Source: an uncultured Collinsella sp. (GTDB lineage: Bacteria > Actinomycetota > Coriobacteriia > Coriobacteriales > Coriobacteriaceae). From it: 5,669 nt of DNA. The stretch is taken from the NCBI GenBank assembly GCA_900757285.1, contig CAAENI010000145.1:1-5669 (forward strand), read 5' to 3'. The position numbers and the translations under genes were made by a program. Below, one piece after another: positions 1 to 5,669 of this stretch (its first letter is position 1; each line of letters opens with the position of its first letter). The notes below the pieces were generated by a model. That model was not told the DNA's origin. It searched no databases and was given only the letters and a program-made list of their open reading frames with translations.

Positions 1-25
1 CACCAAGAGCCTGCTGGGCGAGTAA
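1..25 (+). CDS. 3' end of a plus-strand gene (partial)
   Basis: The frame from position 2 reads T-K-S-L-L-G-E and stops at TAA (23-25). Only seven codons are inside the window, so the product cannot be identified. Two things suggest a real gene end rather than a chance stop. A strong intrinsic terminator in the same orientation begins 28 nt after the stop, and the large gene on the other strand ends facing it, giving an ordinary convergent pair. The alternative is that this is non-coding sequence and the terminator serves a gene ending further left. Confidence 0.55.
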
Positions 26-53
26 TCACCTACAGCGCTAGCCACCAAACGGC

Positions 54-91
54 AAAGTCCCCGTCGAGCACACGCCCGGCGGGGACTTTTT
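54..91 (+). terminator. Rho-independent terminator of the left-hand plus-strand gene
   Basis: A perfect 10-bp stem, AAAGTCCCCG (54-63) with CGGGGACTTT (80-89), encloses a 16-nt loop and runs into five T residues (87-91). The stem is GC-rich near the loop and the T-run is on the plus strand. This fits termination of rightward transcription from the gene ending at 25. Read leftward, the hairpin is followed by only scattered T residues, so it would be a weak terminator for the large minus-strand gene. Confidence 0.88.
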
Positions 92-104
92 CTATGCCGA
101 CCGT

Positions 105-146
105 CCAAACCACCACGATGGGAACAGGCACCTTTGTGGTGGTTGG
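105..146. repeat. Bulged inverted repeat (possible dispersed palindromic repeat)
   Basis: CCAAACCACCAC (105-116) pairs with GTGGTGGTTGG (136-146) as an 11-bp stem with a single bulged A. The 19-nt loop contains GGGAACAGGCACC. No T-run follows on either strand, so it is not a standard intrinsic terminator. The loop and right arm resemble, from memory, dispersed palindromic repeats with a GGGGACAGGCACC-like core found in many bacterial genomes and sometimes linked to REP-associated transposases. That family link is inference. Confidence 0.6.
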
Positions 147-162
147 GGGCCTGACCGACTAG

Positions 163-225
163 TTTGTCTCGATCTGTAACACCTGGAGCCCGTTGAGCAT
201 CGTAGTTGTTACAGATCGAGATATT
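163..225. repeat. Palindromic repeat unit 1
   Basis: Left arm 163-181, spacer 182-206, right arm 207-225. This is the best-preserved unit, with 15 consecutive perfectly complementary bases (167-181 with 207-221), extended by a possible G-T pair. The spacer has only a short continuation of the stem near its ends. Confidence 0.9.
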
Positions 226-242
226 GCGCCAGCCGCCCCCGC

Positions 243-305
243 TTTATCTCAATCTGTAACAGTTAGAGGCCAAATTCCTCGCTACATGTTACAGATCGAG
301 ACGTT
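243..305. repeat. Palindromic repeat unit 2
   Basis: Left arm 243-261, spacer 262-286, right arm 287-305. The arms pair over most of their length with an A/G difference in the CTCRATC core. The spacer contains its own small hairpin, GAGG (266-269) with CCTC (277-280), so the unit can fold as a stem capped by an inner stem. Confidence 0.88.
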
Positions 306-323
306 AGGTTGGCGGCCATTCGG

Positions 324-386
324 TTCATCTAAATCTGTAACATCTGGGGCCGTTTTGGGCAGCCAGGTGTTACAGGTTGAGGTTTT
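324..386. repeat. Palindromic repeat unit 3 (most diverged arms)
   Basis: Left arm 324-342, spacer 343-367, right arm 368-386. The outer parts of the arms have diverged (TCTAAATC against CTCAACC), but the inner TGTAACA/TGTTACA is intact. The spacer extends the stem: CTGG (344-347) pairs with CCAG (363-366), and GCC (349-351) can pair with GGC (358-360) around a TTTT-containing loop. This is the unit nearest the end of the large gene. Confidence 0.82.
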
Positions 387-420
387 GCGAAAGCCGAGGA
401 TGGGCGCCGCCGCCAAAACC
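381..420 (-). terminator. Hairpin abutting the stop of the large gene (possible transcript end)
   Basis: On the minus strand, GGTTTTGGCG directly after the first two bases of the stop pairs with CGCAAAACC 20 nt later (plus-strand 411-420 with 381-389). This gives a 9-bp stem with one bulged base. No T-run follows, so it is not a canonical Rho-independent terminator. The large gene has no better candidate on its own strand, so its mRNA may end here, in the repeat array, or by Rho. The right arm of repeat unit 3 overlaps this stem, so the two folds compete. Confidence 0.35.
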
Positions 421-3400
421 TAGCGCTTGCGACGCTTGGTTGCAGCAATGCCGGCCACGGCTACGGTTGCGCCGGCGATACCCAGGGCGGCGACCGTCAT
501 CGCGGCGGAGCCACCCGTGCTGGCAAGCTCCGTGCCGCCGGACTTCTTGCCGTTCTCGCCCTTACCCTTGGACTTGTCCGTCGTCACCGTTGTCGTCGTC
601 GAAGTCGAACCACCCGCAGGAACCCCGGTACCGCCAGAGCCATCCGCACCGCCACCCTGCTCACCGCTGCCAGGCGTCGGCTTGGGTTCCGGCTTGGGCC
701 CGGGCTCCGGCTTGGGCTCAGGTGCCGCCTCATCGGTCACCGTAATCGTAATGTTCAGACGCTCGGAATACTCGCTGTACGACATGCCAGGGCGCTGTGC
801 CGCAATGCGCACATACATATTGCTATCGAGCGCAATAGGCTCGGTGTACTTTACGCGGCCTTCGTCACGGCAGGGGCAGGTGTCGTTGGTGGTGTACCAA
901 ATCGTCGTGCCGTCCTCGGCCGAAAGCTCCAGCTTCGTGCCCTTGGGCACCGTAATGTAGTTCTCCTTGGGCGACCATGCACCAAACGTCGTCGCACCAA
1001 TCGTCGCCACCGGTCGCGCCGGTCGCACTGCCTCGGCAGACACGCGCACGTCGACCTGCTTGGACAGCGCCGTGCCGTCCACCGCCGCCGTCAACGTCGT
1101 CAAACCGGGCAGAGCACCATGCAGCACAAACGTCGCCGCGCCGTCCTCGCCCGTCACGGCTTGGGTGGCATCGACAGAGCAGATAGCCGAGGACTCCAGC
1201 CCAACACTAACCTTGGCGCCCGCAAACGGCTTGCCCGCCTTATCGGTCACGTGCGCCACCAGCTCAAAGTCACTGCCCTCAAGCATGGTCACGGCCTGCT
1301 CCACGTTGAGCCCGAGCTTGTCGGCACGAACGCCCACGGCAAGCTCCCCGCTTGCCCAGCGCGACATGGCCGTACCGGCGTAGTTGCGAGCACCGTCGAG
1401 CTCAAACGCCACCGTCGAGCCCGCCTCACGCGCATCGGCATAGCGAATACGCAGCACGCGCGACAGCGGCTTGCCATTGGGATCGTCCTGCTTGTCGAGC
1501 CACGTATACGTCACGTCACCCAAGCCCTGCGCGCACAATGCGACCAGGGCATCGTCGCTCGCATCCATATACTGCGCAAACTCAACCTCGACGCAATCGG
1601 TATAGGCATGGGCCGAAGCCACCTCGGGCGCCGCCGTCGACACCAAACCAATGTTCACCTCAGTCTGAATCGGCGGCACGCGCAGCCAAGCCGAACGAGC
1701 CTCCTCATACCCGTCCTTGGTCACGCGCACCTGATACCAGCCGGTCGGCGTATTCCAGTTGTACGCACCGTCCGCACCCGTTGCAAGTGGATTGTCCTGT
1801 TCATACTCCTCGGCATCCCAACGCGTGGCATTGGTACCGGTCGCATCGTCGGCGCTCCACAGCTCAACCGTCGCGCCTTCAACCGTATTGGACAGCAGAC
1901 CCTCGTACACCACGCCCGCAGGGTCGGGTGCCGCCTTGGCAGCCACATTGCGATAACGCGCCTCAAAGATCGACTGCATCTTCTCGTCCGAGATCAAGCC
2001 GTCCTTGTTGGCGTTATAGACCTCGGCATCGGTCAGCTCGCCCCAGTTGACCGTAATACGATTCTGGCACGCGCGCTCCACCTGCTCGCAGGCAACATCG
2101 TAGGCGCATTCGGCATTGGTCAGCTTAATCGCGCGCTCCGAACCTACGCTGGTCGAAGCCGCGTCATAGGCAGCGCCCACCACAGTACCCGCCGAACCGG
2201 CCGTCAGCACGCCGGCGATTGTCATAATGGAGCCCACCGCCACATCGGTGCTATCGTGGCAGAGCTGGCGATACAGCAGATCCTCAAACGCACGCGCCTT
2301 CTCCATGGCATCACGCAGCGCGTAAATGCACTTCCAGTCATCCTCGGTCTTCTCGGGCTTGGCAAGCAAGCGCGTATGCTGAAGCTCATAGCCCTCGCGC
2401 TCGCCCTTCACCTTCTGCATACGGACGTTCACGTTCTCCCAGTTCTTGCTGGCATCGTTCACGCCGTAAATGCCGGTAAAGATTCCGATGCCCTGGGTCG
2501 CCGCGGGAAACGCCTGTCCGGCTGCCTTCCACGCATCGGTCTTAAAGACCTGGCCGAACATCTCGCACTCGATCTTATAGCTCTTGAGTGAGCGAATCGT
2601 GCGGATGAGCTTCATATGGGCGCTCACGTCGCTGTTGCGCTTCCAAGCCATAAGCCAGCCGCGAATCGTAGAGTTATTGAGGCTATGGACCACATTCCAG
2701 TTGTCGTACAGGTTGTCCAGAATGTCGCACTGCATGGCGATCGAGTTAAACAGAAGCGCCTGGTTCTTGTTGTTATTGGAGTTCTCGATAAACTCCGACT
2801 CTATATAGGCCGTCTGCTCGCCATCGGGCGCGGCGACCTTAAAGCCCTTGACGGTATCGTCGTCAGCCGCCTTGTAACTCAGCGAGCTGCCGAGCGCCTG
2901 GCCCAAATCGTTAAACCCACTCGTCGACTGGCCGTTGTACTCGCTGGCCTTAATGCCCGCACACTTATTGAGCGCCGCGGCGGTCGCGTCGTTCCAGCTG
3001 GCATATTGGTTGAGCTGGCCGATACCCATCGACTGGCCCACCAGATCCTCGGCCCTCTGGGCAATAAACTCCGCTCGCGACGCATGGTCGACAAGTTCCT
3101 TGATGGCCGCCGCGTCCGCCGCATTTGCACCCTGAGCCGACGCGAGCTCCTGGTACCAATCCTCGCCGGTGCCATACGCATCCTCAAAGATCATCTTGTC
3201 CACGTTGACGCCATAGCTGTCGCCCTGCTTGGTCAGCAGCGCCGACGAGCCCCCAACCGCAGCCTTGAGCTCAGCCGCAAACTGCGCGGCCTCGTCGTTG
3301 CCAGCATCATCGCCCTCGCCGTCGCCGGCGGCAGGGGCGCGACGAGCCTTACGGACAGCTCCACCTTGGGCTTCGCCCTCCTTGCTGGCCTCGCCCTCTT

Positions 3401-5669
3401 TACCGTCCTTGTCCTCCTCGGCAAACGCATCGGCGACCATCTGGTCAATCGCGTCGTTAAAGGCCTCATCGACATCATTAAACGAGTTATCCATCATATA
3501 CTCGTGCCACTGCTGCACGGCATTCGAGAACTCCTGCTGGCGCTCCTCGGCCGCGGCGGAATGCTTTTTGGCCGAAGCGTTGGCGTCAAAACTCAGCATG
3601 GTCATAAGCTGAGCATTGGAGATGCGGTAGGTCTGCGGCATAAAGATCTGCTCAAAGTTTCCGCAGTTCACATAGGTCGAGTCATTCGCCTTGTTAAACT
3701 CGTCGAGTAGCTTAAGGTAACCCTCGTCCACATACTCCGCCACATAGCGCACACGGGTGCCCTCGCGCGACTTTTGAGTCAGAGGAATCGTCACCGTCTT
3801 GCCATCCACGCAGTCCACGTACAGGTCGAGCGTGTCGGCGGCCTCTTCGTTTCCCACCTCGAGCGTGATGTCAAAGGTCCAGTAGGCGTTCTTCTTTTGT
3901 GGCAGATGATGGAAGGTCCACAGGCTCTTGCCGGTGTCCTTGCCGTCCTTGACCAAGTTTTGCGTACCGCCACGATACGTCACGTCAAAGTTCCAGACCG
4001 AAGCGCCCGGAACATAGCGCACATAATTGCGAGCCGTCACCTCGGCGGCAGCGGCGGCAACATCGGTCGAGCCCACGCGCGCTTCGAGCGTCACACGCTC
4101 GGCGGCAAGCGTATCCTGCGGCAGGTCGTATTCAATCTTGGCACGGCCGAGTTTATTGGTCTTACCGGTGTACTTTGCGGCCGAGGCGCCCGCGCCCACG
4201 GTAAGCTGCACGCTTTTTCCGGGCGCTGCGTATACGTAGGCCACATTGCCCAGCAGGCTGTGAACGTCGGTGCTGTCGAGCTCGATGCGCGATCCGCTAA
4301 CCTCGAGCGTGGTGCTTCCCAGCGGCAATGTCACCTCGCCCAGCGTAATGAGCGGCGAGACGGCATAGATGCCCGCGGCCTTAGGCTTAAAGCGCACAAA
4401 CACATCGGCGCCCGCGCTCTTCTTCATATCGAGAACGAGGTTGTCGCCCTCCCAAGTTGTGCCAGCCCACATGGCATCGGAGCTGGCGCCGGCTTCGCGA
4501 GCGCCTGCGGACACATCCTCGACGGCATCCTTGGCCAGCGGAATCTCAATCTTGGCAGCCTGGCTGTCCTTGAGCTCGTAATGAATGCGCAGCTCGGTCT
4601 CCACGCCAACGACCGCGGACGAATCGGCGATAACCGAGCCCGCCGTCAGCCCACGCTCGGTACGATACGTCTCCACGTCAAACGCGGGAACGTCGAGCGT
4701 CACGTCGAGCTGTTTGCCGTCCTCAATCTTCACCTGCTTTTGCGCGATATGCTTACCCACGGTCAGCCCTAGGCGGCTAAACGTGGAATAGCTCGTCGCT
4801 TGGATGTCGTAACTCGTCTTGTTAAAGGCGACGATGGTGTACGAACCGGCCTTAAGGCGCGGCGTCTCGGCCTTCATGATAGGCGTGGTGCCATCGTCTT
4901 CGTAACCCATCAAATAGGTGACACCGTCGGCGACGAGCTTGCCGTCGGACGTACGGAACACCAGCACGCGGTTGGCGCCCTGGTAGTCGCCCTTGGTCGT
5001 GACCGTCGCCGTACCCCAGGGCTTCAAGTCGATATCGACCTTGCCGGCCGAAGGCTTCACCGTCGCCGTCGCCCCACCCAGCCTGAGGCTGTCTTTGGGC
5101 TCGAGCGTTATCTCCAGATCCTGGTCCGCGTCGGCAATGGCCTGCGACACCACGAGCGCTGTGCCCTGGATACGGAAGTCGTTTTCTTTGTCACCCTTTG
5201 CAGGTTTAAGCGTCTTGCCGCCGCTCTTCACCGTCAGATCGATGTTATCGAGACTATCGAGCTCAATGCGTTCGGTCTTATCCTGGCCCACAATCGGTTC
5301 AAGATAGCCCACGTTGAGCTCAATCGCGCGCGAGGCCGGAATCTTGGTAAAGTCCTCCGCCTTAATCTCTCCGATATTCCATGTGCCCGTCATCTGGTCG
5401 CCCGGGCGCGCCAGCACCATGTCATAGTAACCGCTGAGCGAAATGCGCAGGGTGGCTGCTGTCTTGGAGAGAGCGTCCGCTGTAAAGCTGCCGTCATCGC
5501 CAACCGCCAGCGGCGTGGACTGCCCCGCCTGCAAGAGCACGGCCGCCGCGCTCTGGGGAAGTTTGCCCGTCACCTGGGCCGCCTCGCCCATCCACTCAAA
5601 CGTGTAGGCAGGCTTCGAGGAATCGACGGAGTCCTTGCGATCGGCCACGGCATCGGCAAGCTTTTTGAC
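420..5669 (-). CDS. Large LASTG-anchored multidomain surface protein (5' partial)
   Basis: The frame is open from the right edge (first codons V-K-K-L-A-D-A-V) to TAG at 420-422, giving 1749 residues in the window. The GTG at 5648 is not taken as the start because the frame continues upstream and no signal peptide follows it. Residue numbers here count from the right edge. Residues 1-640 are beta-rich: a carboxypeptidase-regulatory-like module near 20-95, another at 217-285 with LKAGSYTIVAFNK, then Ig-like stretches. Residues 646-1240 are mostly helical, with an acidic insert (751-796), a Gly-rich hydrophobic segment (1143-1167) and a degenerate EF-hand loop (1219-1230). Next come a CarboxypepD_reg-like module (1250-1344), a bacterial Ig-like module (1345-1445), an invasin/Big_1-like module (1446-1544) and a chitobiase C-terminal-like module (1550-1645). 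A Pro-rich stalk (1650-1666) and sorting signal (1715-1749) end the protein. The likely role is adhesion or surface structure. No enzyme motif was seen and the ligand is unknown. The domain order recalls large uncharacterised surface proteins of Firmicutes, from memory only. Confidence 0.95.
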   Translation of the reverse strand, partial: VKKLADAVADRKDSVDSSKPAYTFEWMGEAAQVTGKLPQSAAAVLLQAGQSTPLAVGDDGSFTADALSKTAATLRISLSGYYDMVLARPGDQMTGTWNIGEIKAEDFTKIPASRAIELNVGYLEPIVGQDKTERIELDSLDNIDLTVKSGGKTLKPAKGDKENDFRIQGTALVVSQAIADADQDLEITLEPKDSLRLGGATATVKPSAGKVDIDLKPWGTATVTTKGDYQGANRVLVFRTSDGKLVADGVTYLMGYEDDGTTPIMKAETPRLKAGSYTIVAFNKTSYDIQATSYSTFSRLGLTVGKHIAQKQVKIEDGKQLDVTLDVPAFDVETYRTERGLTAGSVIADSSAVVGVETELRIHYELKDSQAAKIEIPLAKDAVEDVSAGAREAGASSDAMWAGTTWEGDNLVLDMKKSAGADVFVRFKPKAAGIYAVSPLITLGEVTLPLGSTTLEVSGSRIELDSTDVHSLLGNVAYVYAAPGKSVQLTVGAGASAAKYTGKTNKLGRAKIEYDLPQDTLAAERVTLEARVGSTDVAAAAAEVTARNYVRYVPGASVWNFDVTYRGGTQNLVKDGKDTGKSLWTFHHLPQKKNAYWTFDITLEVGNEEAADTLDLYVDCVDGKTVTIPLTQKSREGTRVRYVAEYVDEGYLKLLDEFNKANDSTYVNCGNFEQIFMPQTYRISNAQLMTMLSFDANASAKKHSAAAEERQQEFSNAVQQWHEYMMDNSFNDVDEAFNDAIDQMVADAFAEEDKDGKEGEASKEGEAQGGAVRKARRAPAAGDGEGDDAGNDEAAQFAAELKAAVGGSSALLTKQGDSYGVNVDKMIFEDAYGTGEDWYQELASAQGANAADAAAIKELVDHASRAEFIAQRAEDLVGQSMGIGQLNQYASWNDATAAALNKCAGIKASEYNGQSTSGFNDLGQALGSSLSYKAADDDTVKGFKVAAPDGEQTAYIESEFIENSNNNKNQALLFNSIAMQCDILDNLYDNWNVVHSLNNSTIRGWLMAWKRNSDVSAHMKLIRTIRSLKSYKIECEMFGQVFKTDAWKAAGQAFPAATQGIGIFTGIYGVNDASKNWENVNVRMQKVKGEREGYELQHTRLLAKPEKTEDDWKCIYALRDAMEKARAFEDLLYRQLCHDSTDVAVGSIMTIAGVLTAGSAGTVVGAAYDAASTSVGSERAIKLTNAECAYDVACEQVERACQNRITVNWGELTDAEVYNANKDGLISDEKMQSIFEARYRNVAAKAAPDPAGVVYEGLLSNTVEGATVELWSADDATGTNATRWDAEEYEQDNPLATGADGAYNWNTPTGWYQVRVTKDGYEEARSAWLRVPPIQTEVNIGLVSTAAPEVASAHAYTDCVEVEFAQYMDASDDALVALCAQGLGDVTYTWLDKQDDPNGKPLSRVLRIRYADAREAGSTVAFELDGARNYAGTAMSRWASGELAVGVRADKLGLNVEQAVTMLEGSDFELVAHVTDKAGKPFAGAKVSVGLESSAICSVDATQAVTGEDGAATFVLHGALPGLTTLTAAVDGTALSKQVDVRVSAEAVRPARPVATIGATTFGAWSPKENYITVPKGTKLELSAEDGTTIWYTTNDTCPCRDEGRVKYTEPIALDSNMYVRIAAQRPGMSYSEYSERLNITITVTDEAAPEPKPEPGPKPEPKPTPGSGEQGGGADGSGGTGVPAGGSTSTTTTVTTDKSKGKGENGKKSGGTELASTGGSAAMTVAALGIAGATVAVAGIAATKRRKR
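423..527 (-). other. C-terminal sortase sorting signal (LASTG, membrane segment, KRRKR)
   Basis: The last 35 residues are LASTG, a stretch rich in Ala, Gly, Val and Ile long enough to span a membrane, and the basic tail KRRKR. This is the three-part cell wall sorting signal of sortase substrates. Sortase would cut between T and G and link the protein to peptidoglycan or a pilin. The second motif residue is Ala rather than the usual Pro of LPXTG. LAXTG is the established preference of class E sortases in high-GC Gram-positives. No sortase gene is in the window, so the partner enzyme is inferred. Confidence 0.92.
528..722 (-). other. Wall-spanning low-complexity stalk
   Basis: A 17-residue Pro/Glu/Lys tract beginning PEPKPEPGPKP (672-722) is followed by a flexible Gly/Ser/Thr and Lys/Gly-rich stretch (528-671) leading to LASTG. 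Such extended Pro-rich and Gly/Ser-rich regions normally carry a sortase-anchored protein through the peptidoglycan. There is a run of Thr residues (STSTTTTVTT) typical of surface stalks. Confidence 0.85.
735..1925 (-). other. Four C-terminal beta-sandwich modules
   Basis: In protein order there are four modules. The first is carboxypeptidase-regulatory-like (about 1640-1925): GVVYEG, EGATVELW, TGADGAYNW, GWYQVRVTKDGYEE. The second is Ig-like (about 1335-1640), with VEVEFAQYMDAS as in SbsA-type Ig domains. The third is invasin/Big_1-like (about 1040-1334): DKAGKPFAGAKVSV, TGEDGAATF. The fourth is chitobiase/hexosaminidase C-terminal-like (about 735-1030): TTIWYTTND, YTEPIAL, RIAAQRPGMSYSEYS. 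Each match is by motif recognition, not a profile search. Tandem modules of this kind usually act as spacers or carbohydrate/protein-binding units that project a functional region away from the wall. Confidence 0.72.
1950..3734 (-). other. Long helical domain with cysteines, acidic insert and hydrophobic segment
   Basis: About 590 residues starting near YLKLLDEFNKAND have helix-like composition rather than beta modules. They include an acidic/Lys/Gly low-complexity insert (3282-3419) carrying the basic patch RKARR (3339-3353), an Asn-rich patch (NSNNNKN), and helices with LMAWKRN and MKLIRTIRSLKSYK. A 25-residue Gly/Ala-rich hydrophobic segment lies at 2169-2243. Near its end, 1980-2015 encodes NANKDGLISDEK, which matches an EF-hand loop at positions 1, 3, 5, 6 and 8 but has Lys at position 12. 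No known enzyme motif was recognised. This is the most likely functional core, with the beta modules serving as a scaffold. Confidence 0.6.

Larger units (their letters stand above)
163..386. repeat. Array of three tandem 63-nt palindromic repeats
   Basis: Six copies of a 19-nt arm alternate in orientation: plus arms at 163, 243 and 324, minus arms at 207, 287 and 368. Read in one direction the arms approximate WWWRTCTCRATCTGTAACA, and CTGTAACA is identical in all six. The arms of each unit are separated by exactly 25 nt and the units start 80 and 81 nt apart. Gaps of 17 and 18 nt separate the units. Every plus-type arm can pair with every minus-type arm, so several alternative RNA or cruciform folds are possible. 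The array lies wholly in the spacer between two convergent genes. Roles in transcript end protection, termination or protein binding are possible but not shown. It resembles repeats I associate with Collinsella intergenic regions, which is unverified. Confidence 0.9.

Noticed and set aside
118..162. ATG-started 14-codon ORF (MGTGTFVVVGGLTD)
   Set aside because: It lies inside a hairpin with no visible ribosome binding site. Its length is well within chance.
163..386. CRISPR array
   Set aside because: The repeats alternate in orientation, the internal spacers are 25 nt with gaps of 17-18 nt, and only six arms exist. No cas gene is visible.
193..423. 76-codon plus-strand ORF across the repeat array
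   Set aside because: It runs through the palindromic arms, and its translation simply repeats the arm sequence (VTDRD, SVTV, LQIE, SVTS). There is no ribosome binding site and its end overlaps the stop of the large gene.
1119..4772. Long plus-strand ORFs of 490, 364 and 332 codons opposite the large gene
   Set aside because: They lie in the codon-on-codon antisense register. A stop there requires TTA, CTA or TCA codons in the real gene, which GC-rich genes rarely use. Their translations are rich in Arg, His and Leu and show no domain.
4272..5270. Repeated hexapeptide RIELDS (5253-5270 and 4272-4289) as evidence of domain duplication
   Set aside because: The flanking residues do not align beyond the hexapeptide, so a duplication is not supported without a profile comparison.
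5646..5648. GTG at 5648 as the true start of the large gene
   Set aside because: The frame stays open to the window edge, no ribosome binding site precedes it, and a sortase substrate needs a signal peptide, which is absent after this codon.

Overview
The window is GC-rich and almost fully occupied by one very large minus-strand gene (420 to beyond 5669). It encodes a cell-wall-anchored, multidomain surface protein of a Gram-positive bacterium. The C-terminal LASTG sorting signal, with its hydrophobic segment and KRRKR tail, is a sortase substrate signal of the LAXTG type common in high-GC Gram-positives. Together with the codon use and the style of the intergenic repeats, this suggests a gut actinobacterium of the Coriobacteriia, perhaps Collinsella. 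That assignment is inference from memory; no marker gene is present.

Layout from left to right. Positions 1-25 hold the last codons of a probable plus-strand gene (...TKSLLGE, stop TAA at 23-25). A strong intrinsic terminator follows at 54-91. Next is a separate bulged hairpin at 105-146. Then comes an array of three tandem 63-nt palindromic units (163-225, 243-305, 324-386). In each, two inverted 19-nt arms flank a spacer of exactly 25 nt, and the units repeat every 80-81 nt. A further bulged hairpin (381-420) abuts the stop codon of the large gene. From 420 to the right edge everything is the large minus-strand CDS. Its start, signal peptide and promoter lie outside the window.

The two genes converge, so the 394-bp spacer (26-419) is a tail-to-tail intergenic region. 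It is where terminators and palindromic repeats are expected, and it shows no convincing gene of its own. The large protein reads from the truncated N-terminus as follows: a beta-rich region of prealbumin/carboxypeptidase-regulatory-like and Ig-like modules; a long helical, cysteine-containing domain with an acidic low-complexity insert and a glycine-rich hydrophobic segment; four C-terminal beta modules; a Pro/Glu/Lys wall-spanning stalk; and the sorting signal. It probably acts as an adhesin or structural surface protein, but no catalytic motif is visible and its ligand cannot be told from sequence.

The points most worth a second look are the regular palindromic array and the unusual helical domain buried between beta modules.
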